22,479 bases of DNA, taken from an uncultured bacterium. Its GTDB lineage: Bacteria > Patescibacteriota > Saccharimonadia > Saccharimonadales > Saccharimonadaceae. Of this stretch, positions 14,349 to 21,351 are shown piece after piece. Location of the stretch: NCBI GenBank assembly GCA_900556165.1, contig USNP01000003.1, forward strand, positions 1-22,479. Reading direction: 5' to 3'. The position numbers and the translations under genes were made by a program. Below the pieces are notes generated by a model. It did no database searches. It had not been told where the DNA came from and saw only the letters and a program-made list of their open reading frames with translations. The stretch's first letter is position 1; every line of letters starts with the position of its first letter.

Positions 14349-15245
14349 ATGAATTACAGAGAAAAATCAGTTCACATACCAGTCTTATTACAAGCAAGCT
14401 TGTCGCAAATTCAGCCAAAGAAAGGGGAAAGTTATCTCGATTTCACGGCGGGATATGGTGGTCATGCTGGCGAGTTTTTGCGTATAACCGAGAATTTTGA
14501 AAACTCGGTTTTAGTTGATAGAGATGAAAATGCAATTCGCACGCTTCAACGGTTTAAAAATGAAGGCGTAGAGCTTTTGCATATGGATTTTCTTTCTGCA
14601 GCAAAAGAATTGGTAGAGAAAGGTCGAAAATTCGATATAATCTTAGCGGATTTGGGTGTTTCTTCACCTCAGTTGGATATTGCTGAAAGGGGATTTTCTT
14701 TTCGAAAAGATGGCCCACTTGATATGCGAATGAATCCCGCCCAGCAAAAAACGGCGGCAGATATTATAGAATTTGCAAGCAAGAATGAATTAATGCAAAT
14801 TTTGACTGAATTTGGTGAAGAAAAACATAGTTTCGCTGAAAAAATTGTTTCAAAAATTTTGGAAGTCCGAAAAAAGCAGAGAATTGAAACTACGACACAG
14901 TTGGCTGATTTAATTTTGAGTGTGCATAAAGGCGGTTGGCAAAAAACACACCCCGCAACGCGTACTTTTCAAGCGATTCGAATCGCAGTAAACAATGAAC
15001 TTCAACAGGTTGAAGAAGTTTTAGAATTGCTTCCGAAACTTTTAAATCATGGTGGAAGAGTTGGAATTATCACTTTTCATAGCCTTGAAGATAAACTTGT
15101 GAAGAATTACTTTAAAGAAGATTCGAAAAAAGGTTTGGAATCTAAATTTCAAACAATTACAAAAAAACCGCTTGATGGCACAAAAGAAGATGTTAATAAT
15201 CCGCGAGCCCGCAGCGCAAAACTGCGAGTAAGCATTAGAAAATAA
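14349..15245 (+). CDS. rsmH: 16S rRNA (cytosine1402-N4)-methyltransferase RsmH (MraW)
   Basis: Methylates N4 of C1402 in the 16S rRNA decoding centre and is the usual first or second gene of dcw clusters. 298 residues, slightly short for the family (about 310). It has N-terminal HIPVLLQASL, SAM motif YLDFTAGYGGHAGEF (DxTxGxGGH, with Ala for the usual Leu/Val), VDRDENAI, ILADLGVSSPQLD, RGFSFRKDGPLDMRM, the Arg-rich HPATRTFQAIRIAVNNEL and the C-terminal ITFHSLEDKLVKNYF and NPRARSAKLRV blocks. ATG 14349 directly precedes NYREKSVHIPV, and AGGTGG is the likely ribosome binding site. mraZ, the usual upstream neighbour, is absent; a long structured non-coding region occupies its place. Confidence 0.96.
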   Translation: MNYREKSVHIPVLLQASLSQIQPKKGESYLDFTAGYGGHAGEFLRITENFENSVLVDRDENAIRTLQRFKNEGVELLHMDFLSAAKELVEKGRKFDIILADLGVSSPQLDIAERGFSFRKDGPLDMRMNPAQQKTAADIIEFASKNELMQILTEFGEEKHSFAEKIVSKILEVRKKQRIETTTQLADLILSVHKGGWQKTHPATRTFQAIRIAVNNELQQVEEVLELLPKLLNHGGRVGIITFHSLEDKLVKNYFKEDSKKGLESKFQTITKKPLDGTKEDVNNPRARSAKLRVSIRK

Positions 15246-15263
15246 AAAACAAAAGGAGGCGAG

Positions 15264-15329
15264 ATGCCAAAAACAATCAAAGTAAGCTACGCTAACAAAC
15301 AAGCTCGCGTAAAAGTTAATTTTCGATAG
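15264..15329 (+). CDS. Small ORF of 21 codons between rsmH and ftsL
   Basis: ATG to TAG encoding MPKTIKVSYANKQARVKVNF plus a final Arg. Support is the perfect AGGAGG (15254-15259) five bases before the ATG, the best ribosome binding site in the division cluster, placed 18 nt after the rsmH stop. The peptide is basic (net about +6) with no acidic residue and no hydrophobic helix. Its codons (AAC, TAC, AGC, CGC) differ from the AT-ending codons of the neighbours. A strong terminator follows 56 nt after its stop, so it is the last gene of the rsmH transcript. Its 7-mer GCTCGCG (15303-15309) is complementary to CGCGAGC at the end of rsmH (15202-15208), and part of it could also pair with bases around its own start. 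It could be a real small basic protein or a leader peptide acting on the terminator. I know of no homologue. Confidence 0.55.
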   Translation: MPKTIKVSYANKQARVKVNFR

Positions 15330-15384
15330 TATTTAACGCTCTCGAAAAAACAAAAACAAAAATTTGAAACAAAAACTAAAACTT

Positions 15385-15420
15385 AAAGCACCAGCCAAGA
15401 CTGGTTCGGTGCTTTATTTT
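15385..15420 (+). terminator. Rho-independent terminator between the small ORF and ftsL
   Basis: AAAGCACC (15385-15392) pairs with GGTGCTTT (15408-15415), with CCAG/CTGG as an alternative inner stem, followed by ATTTT. It splits the dcw cluster into an rsmH unit and an ftsL-onward unit. Confidence 0.87.
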
Positions 15421-15421
15421 A

Positions 15422-15449
15422 TTGAATATTAAATTTAACGCAATACAAA
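15422..15449 (+). promoter_or_regulatory. Weak promoter of ftsL
   Basis: TTGAAT (15422-15427), a 16-bp spacer and TACAAA (15444-15449), 6 nt before the ATG. It fits the leaderless layout seen elsewhere, but the -10 is poor and lacks the TG extension. Confidence 0.4.
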
Positions 15450-15455
15450 AAACCA

Positions 15456-15818
15456 ATGTATAAAACAAACACAAATTATGTTAGTCGTCGCAGACAAGCG
15501 CAAGCTTCGTTGCGTTCATATGGAAGAAATAATAATATCGCTATTTTTCAACCAACAGCAAAACTTGGTGCGGTAACGCAATTTTTGATGCTTGGTATTT
15601 TGATTGCGGTTCTTGGAATTATTTTCTTGATGAATTCATCTAAACCGGCGCTTTACGGAAGCGATATTCAAGAGATTGACTCGAAAATCTCGGATTTGGA
15701 AATTAAAAAAGCCGATTTAGAAGTTGAAAACGCACGACTCACAGCGCTTTCAAATATCGAAAATAGCGAAGTTGCTAAGAAAATGACAACACCAGCTTCA
15801 GTTTCTTACGCAAAATAA
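15456..15818 (+). CDS. ftsL: FtsL-like septum protein
   Basis: 120-residue bitopic membrane protein with the FtsL/DivIC plan: a basic cytoplasmic N-terminus (about 1-38, SRRRQAQASLRSYGR), one transmembrane helix (about 41-60, FLMLGILIAVLGIIFLM) and an extracytoplasmic coiled coil with clear heptads (about 70-105, IDSKISDLEIKKADLEVENA), ending in a short Thr/Ser-rich tail. FtsL proteins share little sequence, so the name rests on architecture plus position between rsmH and ftsI, the classical place of ftsL. It would form the FtsQ-FtsL-DivIC type complex that activates FtsW/FtsI. No DivIC/FtsB-like gene is present in the window. Confidence 0.8.
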   Translation: MYKTNTNYVSRRRQAQASLRSYGRNNNIAIFQPTAKLGAVTQFLMLGILIAVLGIIFLMNSSKPALYGSDIQEIDSKISDLEIKKADLEVENARLTALSNIENSEVAKKMTTPASVSYAK

Positions 15819-15850
15819 GTTTAAGCTTTTTCGAAAAATCACAAAAAGTG

Positions 15851-15859
15851 TGATAAAAT
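15851..15859 (+). promoter_or_regulatory. Extended -10 of ftsI
   Basis: TGATAAAAT, 9 nt before ATG 15869, giving at most a 2-3 nt leader. No -35 is evident. Confidence 0.62.
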
Positions 15860-15868
15860 AGAAATAGT

Positions 15869-17611
15869 ATGATTTTAGGTTTTAAGAATAAAAGTCGAAC
15901 AGGTTATCTCGCAGTCTCAGTTTTGGGAATTTTTGCAGTGATCATTGTTCGGCTTTTTTTCTTGCAAGTTATAGAGGGTGACGAATATCGCGCAAAGGCA
16001 GATAAAGGCCAGCGAAAGCAGTTTGAAATTAAATCTCAGCGCGGTTTAATTTACGCGATGGACGGTAAAAAACTAACAAAATTAGTTTTGAACGAAACAG
16101 TTTATACTCTCTGGATTGATCCGCAAGAAGTAGAAAATTCGAAAAAAGTCAAAAAAGATGAAATTATTTCAGAATTTAAAAGAGTTGCTGGCGGAAATTT
16201 GAAAGATAATTTCGAAAAACTTTTCGAAAAAACCGATACTCGATATCAGGTTATTGGAACAAAATTATCGCTAAAACAAGTGAACCAAATTCGTGAGAAA
16301 AAGTTCCACGGAATTGGTTTTACGGCTGAGACTCGTAGGGTTTATCCTGAGGGAAATTTGGCGTCGCAAGTAATTGGTTTTGTGAATGATAATGGCGGAA
16401 ATTACGGTATCGAACAGGCAATGAACAAAGAATTGACCGGTACAGATGGATACAAAAAAATTACAACTGACGTTTTTAATAATGCGATCGAAATTGGTAG
16501 CGAAAATATTGAAAAACCAGCAGTGAATGGTCAAAATGTGGCACTTTCGATTGATCGAAATATTCAAGCGAAAGTTGAAAAGGTATTAAAAGCACAAATG
16601 GAAGCTAAAAAAATGAAACATGGCTCAGTTTTAGTTATGAATCCAAAAACAGGTAAAATTATGGCGATGGCAAATTATCCGACCTATGATCCGGCTAATT
16701 ATGGAAAAGTTCAAGATGGCACATTGTTCAACAATAATTCTGCGACAATGGCGTATGAAAATGGTTCAGTGATAAAATCTTTCACAATGGCTACAGGGAT
16801 TAATGAGGGTGTCGCAAATCCTAACACACGATATTATAATAATGATTCGATAAAAATTGAAGATATTACGATTCGAAATGCTGCTTTAGGGCATACGGGC
16901 TCGATTACTCTTCAAACGGCAATGAATTATTCGCTAAACACCGGAATGGTAACAATCGGTCAGTTGCTTGGTGGTGGAACGCTAAATTCAACTGCGCGAA
17001 ACAAAATCTATGACTATTTTTATAGCAGATTTGGATTTGGGCGTGAAACTGGAATTGAAATTCTTGAAAGCAAAGGTTCGATCGTTTCGCCAAAAAATGC
17101 CGAAGGAAATGCGGTTCGATATTCGAATATGATTTTCGGCCAAGGTATGGCAACCACAATGCTTCAAACAGCAAATGCTTTTTCTTCACTTGTAAATGGC
17201 GGAACTTTATATAAACCAAGTATTGTTGCTGGAATGGTTGATGAAGATGGAAAGCTTTCGAAAAAAGATTCAGAAATTGCGCACAAAAATGTGATTTCGA
17301 AAGAAACCAGTGATCAGATGAAGCAGGTTCTCGAAGGTGTTCGAAAAGCTGGTGGTGCAAAAGATGCGCCAGGCTATCAAATTGGTGGTAAAACTGGAAC
17401 TAGTCAGACGATTGTTGGTGGAAAATATGTCGATTATCAAACGATTGGTAGTTATGTTGGATTTGGTGGCGGAGAAGAAGCTGAATATGTTATAATGGTA
17501 GCGGTTTGGGGTGAAAACCAAAATCTCCAAGGTTCGAAAGATGCGGCACCAATTTTTACCGAAATTTCGAACTGGTTGCTGAATTATTTAGAAGTTAAAC
17601 CAATAAATTAA
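15869..17611 (+). CDS. ftsI: Division-specific class B penicillin-binding protein (FtsI/PBP3-like transpeptidase)
   Basis: Cross-links septal peptidoglycan and works with the glycosyltransferase FtsW. 580 residues: a short cytoplasmic start, a transmembrane anchor (about 10-31), the class B dimerisation/pedestal region beginning QRGLIYAMDGKKL (about 55-220), then the transpeptidase domain. The active site motifs are complete: SxxK as S300-V-I-K303, SxN as S355-L-N357 and KTG as K508-T-G510 within GGKTGTSQT. The usual proline before SxxK (PGST-K) is replaced by NGSVIK, a family variation. No PASTA domains are present. Translation would start on a leaderless or nearly leaderless mRNA. mraY follows after 10 nt, so this promoter probably also drives mraY, ftsW and murG. 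Confidence 0.95.
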   Translation: MILGFKNKSRTGYLAVSVLGIFAVIIVRLFFLQVIEGDEYRAKADKGQRKQFEIKSQRGLIYAMDGKKLTKLVLNETVYTLWIDPQEVENSKKVKKDEIISEFKRVAGGNLKDNFEKLFEKTDTRYQVIGTKLSLKQVNQIREKKFHGIGFTAETRRVYPEGNLASQVIGFVNDNGGNYGIEQAMNKELTGTDGYKKITTDVFNNAIEIGSENIEKPAVNGQNVALSIDRNIQAKVEKVLKAQMEAKKMKHGSVLVMNPKTGKIMAMANYPTYDPANYGKVQDGTLFNNNSATMAYENGSVIKSFTMATGINEGVANPNTRYYNNDSIKIEDITIRNAALGHTGSITLQTAMNYSLNTGMVTIGQLLGGGTLNSTARNKIYDYFYSRFGFGRETGIEILESKGSIVSPKNAEGNAVRYSNMIFGQGMATTMLQTANAFSSLVNGGTLYKPSIVAGMVDEDGKLSKKDSEIAHKNVISKETSDQMKQVLEGVRKAGGAKDAPGYQIGGKTGTSQTIVGGKYVDYQTIGSYVGFGGGEEAEYVIMVAVWGENQNLQGSKDAAPIFTEISNWLLNYLEVKPIN

Positions 17612-17621
17612 AAGAGGGAAT

Positions 17622-18647
17622 ATGTTAAATATCACAAATCAATTAATCGTTTCTGCACTTTTCAGCCTTGCTGGATTCATTTTGGCAATGGGCTTAACAC
17701 CACTCTATACTTTTATTGCATATAAACATAAATTTTGGAAAAAGCAAAAAACAGCATCTGTCACAGGCGAGGCTTTAACTGTGGTGAAGAAACTTCATGC
17801 GAAAAAAATCGCGCGAAATATCCCAACAATGGCAGGTGTTATTGGTGTTATTGCGGTCATTATTCTTTCAGTTTTATTGAATCTGAAACGCGAGCAAACT
17901 TGGTTGCCTCTGGCGGGGCTTACCGGTGGTGCACTTATCGGTTTAATTGATGATATTTTGAATATTTGGGGTTCGAATCGTAAAGATGCTGGTCTTCGAG
18001 CGCCAGTTAAATTCGCGATGATTATTGCCTTGGCTGGATTTTTAGCTTGGTTTTTTACGTTTAAATTGCATTTTACAAGTGTTATGATTCCTTTTGTTGG
18101 AAATATTGAAATTGGCTATTGGATGGTTCCGCTTTTCATTTTTGCGATTGTAGCAACAAGTAATGCTGTGAACATCTCTGACGGACTTGATGGTCTTGCT
18201 GGCGGACTTTTGAGTGCTGCGTTTGCCGCTTTTGGAATTATTGCTTTGGTTCAAAATCAGTATAGTTTGTCAGCATTTTGCTTTACGGTTCTTGGCGCAC
18301 TTTTGGCCTATCTTTGGTTTAATGTTTATCCTGCACGTTTCTTTATGGGTGATGTGGGTTCGTTTGCCTGGGGAACAACTCTCGGCGTTGTGGCGATGCT
18401 TACAAATTCGCTCCTTATTTTGCCGGTGATTGGATTAATTTTTGTGATTGAAGCTGGTTCTAGTGCGATTCAGATTTTTTCGAAAAAAGTTTTTAAGCGA
18501 AAAGTGTTTATTTCAGCTCCAATCCATCATCATCTTGAAGCAACTGGCTGGGAAGAGACAAAAATTACAATGCGTTTTTGGATCATTGGAATGGTGACTG
18601 CATTTATTGGAATTATTCTGGCGCTTGTTGAGCATAAGGTTTTATAG
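17622..18647 (+). CDS. mraY: Phospho-N-acetylmuramoyl-pentapeptide-transferase (MraY)
   Basis: Integral membrane enzyme that transfers phospho-MurNAc-pentapeptide from UDP to undecaprenyl phosphate, making lipid I. 341 residues with about ten hydrophobic segments. Family signatures are all visible: KKIARNIPTMAGV, LIDDIL (the first Asp pair), NISDGLDGLAGG, FFMGDVGSFAWG and the cytoplasmic loop APIHHHLEATGWEETKITMRFW. The second residue of several motifs is changed relative to model enzymes (for example MGDVGS for MGDTGS), but the catalytic Asp and His residues remain. GAGGG just before the ATG serves as ribosome binding site. It sits 10 nt after ftsI and 1 nt before ftsW, so this is a tight operon. 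Confidence 0.96.
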   Translation: MLNITNQLIVSALFSLAGFILAMGLTPLYTFIAYKHKFWKKQKTASVTGEALTVVKKLHAKKIARNIPTMAGVIGVIAVIILSVLLNLKREQTWLPLAGLTGGALIGLIDDILNIWGSNRKDAGLRAPVKFAMIIALAGFLAWFFTFKLHFTSVMIPFVGNIEIGYWMVPLFIFAIVATSNAVNISDGLDGLAGGLLSAAFAAFGIIALVQNQYSLSAFCFTVLGALLAYLWFNVYPARFFMGDVGSFAWGTTLGVVAMLTNSLLILPVIGLIFVIEAGSSAIQIFSKKVFKRKVFISAPIHHHLEATGWEETKITMRFWIIGMVTAFIGIILALVEHKVL

Positions 18648-18648
18648 A

Positions 18649-20226
18649 ATGGAAAGAAGAAATAGTAATTTACGGAGAAGCGCTGATGGCTTTAATAAAA
18701 GGCCAGTTTATCGTCGTCAAGAATTAGCTCATCAAGTTCGAAAATATTCTCGGCCTCAAAAAGGACTTTCGCGAGGATTTTTCGGTGCAGATTTGGATAA
18801 TGATGATTTTCGGAAAGTTTTTGAATACTTTTTGAACGGTCAATTTAATGGATTTTTAGAGCGAATCTGGTTTTTAATTTCTTCGGCTTTTACGATTTTT
18901 ATCATTAATCCTTGTGTTAGGGTTTATCAGACTGCTAGGGCGGATAACAAAAAACGCTCGACACTTGAAGGTTTCGAAAAAATCCGTAAACATCGCGCAA
19001 ATTATCTTTTGTTTTTGTTTATTGGGCTTTTACTTTTGATCGGGTTAGTAGTGATGTTTTCTTTAAGTCCGCAGCGCGCAAATTCTTTAAACAATGCGAA
19101 GGGGTCGAATTATAGTGATTATTATTTCTTCTGGCGACATTTGGCGTATATTGTGGGCGGATTAATTATGTTCTTCTTTATGAAGGCGATTCCATTGAAG
19201 TGGGTTTTTTCAAGATCATTGCAGATTTTTATGATTTCGTTAATTTTATGTGTAAGCTTGGCGATTTTGGCTATTTTTAAATTTCCTTTAGTAATTTGTG
19301 AAAACGGAGCTTGCCGTTGGTTTGGTTTTTCTGGAATAACTTTTCAGCAGGCTGAATTTTTGAAGATTGGCTCGATCTTGCTTCTTGCAGCTTTTCTTGG
19401 CGCACAGGTTTTGAAGGGTAAAATTAATAACTATAAAGAAACAATTTTGCCAGCGTTAGTGGTGATCGCTGTAGTTTTGTTGGTAGTTGCTGGTTTTCAA
19501 AAAGATCTTGGAACTGCTGCAACAATTGTTGTTGCGATTGCGTTTCAATTTGTTGTGGCTGGAATGAAAGCTGATAAGCTTATTCCGATTGCTATTTTGG
19601 TTTTGATAGGTGTTGTTGCATTAATTATTTTTGAACCGCACCGAATTTCGCGAATTTTAACTTTTTCGAATAGTGATTGTAGTAATGTTTTAACGGAGGC
19701 TGGAAAAGATCAATATCATATCTGTAACGCGAAACTTGCAATCGGTTCTGGTGGAGTTTTAGGCCTAGGTATTGGAAATTCAGTTCAATCGGCTGGATAT
19801 CTACCTGAAACAATCAACGATTCAATCTTTGCGGTAATGGGTGAAATGTTTGGATTTATTGGTTTGGTTGCGATTTTGGCATTATATTTCGGATTAATTT
19901 ATCAGCTTTTGGTGATTATTTCGAAAATGGAAAATCCGGCAAGTCGGCTTTTTGTTGCTGGCGTTACTGGCTGGATAACTTCACAAACAATTATTAATAT
20001 TGCCGCAATGGTTGGTTTAGTGCCACTGAAAGGGATTACGATCCCGCTAATTTCGTATGGTGGTACAAGTATAATAGTAATTATGACAGTTTTGGGTGTA
20101 GTTTTCAATATTTCGAACTACACTTCGTTTTCGCAAGTTGAAGATTTTAAGGAGGACGACAATGAAAATATTAGCGGTCGGCGGCGGGTCGGGCGGTCAC
20201 GTAGTTCCAATCGTGGCAGTTTTTAA
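18649..20226 (+). CDS. ftsW: SEDS-family septal peptidoglycan glycosyltransferase FtsW, with long N-terminal extension
   Basis: Polymerises lipid II at the septum with FtsI. 525 residues from ATG 18649, one base after the mraY stop; an upstream in-frame ATG at 18607 lies inside mraY and is less likely. SEDS landmarks are FQKDLGTAATIVVAIAFQFV, GSGGVLGLGIGNSVQSAGYL-PETINDSIF, and the final KGITIPLISYGGTSI. The first about 125 residues precede the usual first SEDS helix (YLLFLFIGLLLLIGLVVMFS) and include a very basic start (many Arg), an acidic stretch and one hydrophobic segment (ERIWFLISSAFTIFIINP) that could be an added membrane helix. The C-terminal tail is Arg/Ser-rich (SGRRRVGRSRSSNRGSF) and is overprinted on the start of murG by 65 nt in another frame. 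The function call is firm; the extensions are unexplained. Confidence 0.94.
   Translation: MERRNSNLRRSADGFNKRPVYRRQELAHQVRKYSRPQKGLSRGFFGADLDNDDFRKVFEYFLNGQFNGFLERIWFLISSAFTIFIINPCVRVYQTARADNKKRSTLEGFEKIRKHRANYLLFLFIGLLLLIGLVVMFSLSPQRANSLNNAKGSNYSDYYFFWRHLAYIVGGLIMFFFMKAIPLKWVFSRSLQIFMISLILCVSLAILAIFKFPLVICENGACRWFGFSGITFQQAEFLKIGSILLLAAFLGAQVLKGKINNYKETILPALVVIAVVLLVVAGFQKDLGTAATIVVAIAFQFVVAGMKADKLIPIAILVLIGVVALIIFEPHRISRILTFSNSDCSNVLTEAGKDQYHICNAKLAIGSGGVLGLGIGNSVQSAGYLPETINDSIFAVMGEMFGFIGLVAILALYFGLIYQLLVIISKMENPASRLFVAGVTGWITSQTIINIAAMVGLVPLKGITIPLISYGGTSIIVIMTVLGVVFNISNYTSFSQVEDFKEDDNENISGRRRVGRSRSSNRGSF
20149..20155 (+). promoter_or_regulatory. Ribosome binding site that fixes the murG start
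   Basis: AAGGAGG, 6 nt before ATG 20162 and inside the ftsW coding region. It excludes the in-frame ATG at 20138, which would add eight residues before the MKILAVGGGSGGH start typical of the family. Confidence 0.9.
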
Positions 20227-21319
20227 AGAGATCTTAAAGAAAGATATAGACGTAAAATTGTATTTTTGGTGTGATAAAAAATTTGCGCCACAAGCTCAAA
20301 AAATAATGAATGATTCTTTTGGGCGAAATGTTAAGATTTCTAAAATCTCGAGTGGAAAATTTCGCCGCTATAATCATTTAACTTTTTTTCAGCATCTGAC
20401 AATTCCGAGTGTTGTTTTTGGTAATCTCGCAGATATTTTTCGAAATATCGCTGGTGTTTTTCAGTCTTTCGTGAAGTTATTTTTTTTGCGACCAGATGTG
20501 ATTTTTTGTAAAGGTGGGTTTGTTTGTGTTCCTGTCGGGTTGAGTGCTTGGGTTTTGCGAATCCCGATTGTAATTCATGATTCTGATGCTCATCCAGGGT
20601 TGGCAAATCGTATTATTTCGAAATTTGCTAAAAAAATCGCAACTGGCGCACCACTTGAATTCTATAGCTATCCGAAAGAGATTTCGAAATATGTTGGAAT
20701 TCCAGTACTTGAAAATTTCAAAAAATACACCGAAAAAGAGCGTAATGAATTTAAACAAGAGCTTGGATTTTCGAAAGAGAAACCTTTGATTGTGATTACT
20801 GGTGGCGGACTTGGTGCTGCTAGGCTGAATAATGCGATTGTAGCGCAAGGAGAGGAGCTTTCGAAAAATGCGCAAATTGTTTTGATTTCAGGTGTTGCAC
20901 AATTTGAAGAATTAAAAGAGAAAACGAAAGATTTTGCAAAAGATTTTCATTTAATGAGTTTTATTTCGAAAGATATGTGGAAATTTTTGGCTTCCGCCGA
21001 TCTGGTTGTTGCGCGCGCTGGCGCAACTTCAAATCTTGAACTTGCCGCACTTCACAAGCCGACAATTTTAGTTCCAAATGCAAGATTAACTGGCGGTCAT
21101 CAGTTAAAAAACGCAAAAGTTTACGAAAAAACAAACGCTGTTAAAATAGTTTCTGATGACGAAATTGAAACTGATCCAAAGATGCTTTCAGATGAAATCA
21201 TTCAGGTTTTAAGTAGTGAAAAAGAGCTAAAAAGAATGGGTGAAGAATTTGGAAAATTCGCCAAACCGAACGCCGCTAAGGATGTTGCGGATATGATTTT
21301 AGACCTGGCTAATTTGTAA
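20162..21319 (+). CDS. murG: UDP-GlcNAc:lipid I N-acetylglucosaminyltransferase (MurG)
   Basis: Peripheral membrane GT-B enzyme that adds GlcNAc to lipid I, producing lipid II for FtsW/FtsI. 385 residues, slightly longer than the usual 350-365. Motifs: N-terminal glycine loop AVGGGSGGHVVP (usual GGTGGHxxP), FCKGGFVCVPVGL, VIHDSDAHPGLANRI (usual HEQNAxxGxxNR, with Asp-Ser-Asp in place of Glu-Gln-Asn), VITGGGLGAARLN (usual GGSQGAxxxN), VVARAGATSNLELAAL and GGHQLKNA. The fold and catalytic His of the first loop are kept, but the substitutions mark a divergent lineage. Its first 65 nt overlap the end of ftsW. ftsQ follows with its own promoter. Confidence 0.94.
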   Translation: MKILAVGGGSGGHVVPIVAVFKEILKKDIDVKLYFWCDKKFAPQAQKIMNDSFGRNVKISKISSGKFRRYNHLTFFQHLTIPSVVFGNLADIFRNIAGVFQSFVKLFFLRPDVIFCKGGFVCVPVGLSAWVLRIPIVIHDSDAHPGLANRIISKFAKKIATGAPLEFYSYPKEISKYVGIPVLENFKKYTEKERNEFKQELGFSKEKPLIVITGGGLGAARLNNAIVAQGEELSKNAQIVLISGVAQFEELKEKTKDFAKDFHLMSFISKDMWKFLASADLVVARAGATSNLELAALHKPTILVPNARLTGGHQLKNAKVYEKTNAVKIVSDDEIETDPKMLSDEIIQVLSSEKELKRMGEEFGKFAKPNAAKDVADMILDLANL

Positions 21320-21343
21320 AAAACATAAGAATTATGGTATAAT
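21314..21343 (+). promoter_or_regulatory. Promoter giving a leaderless mRNA for ftsQ
   Basis: TTGTAA (21314-21319, overlapping the murG stop), an 18-bp spacer ending TGG, and TATAAT (21338-21343). ATG 21352 lies 8 nt after it. Confidence 0.78.
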
Positions 21344-21351
21344 TGAGTAAG

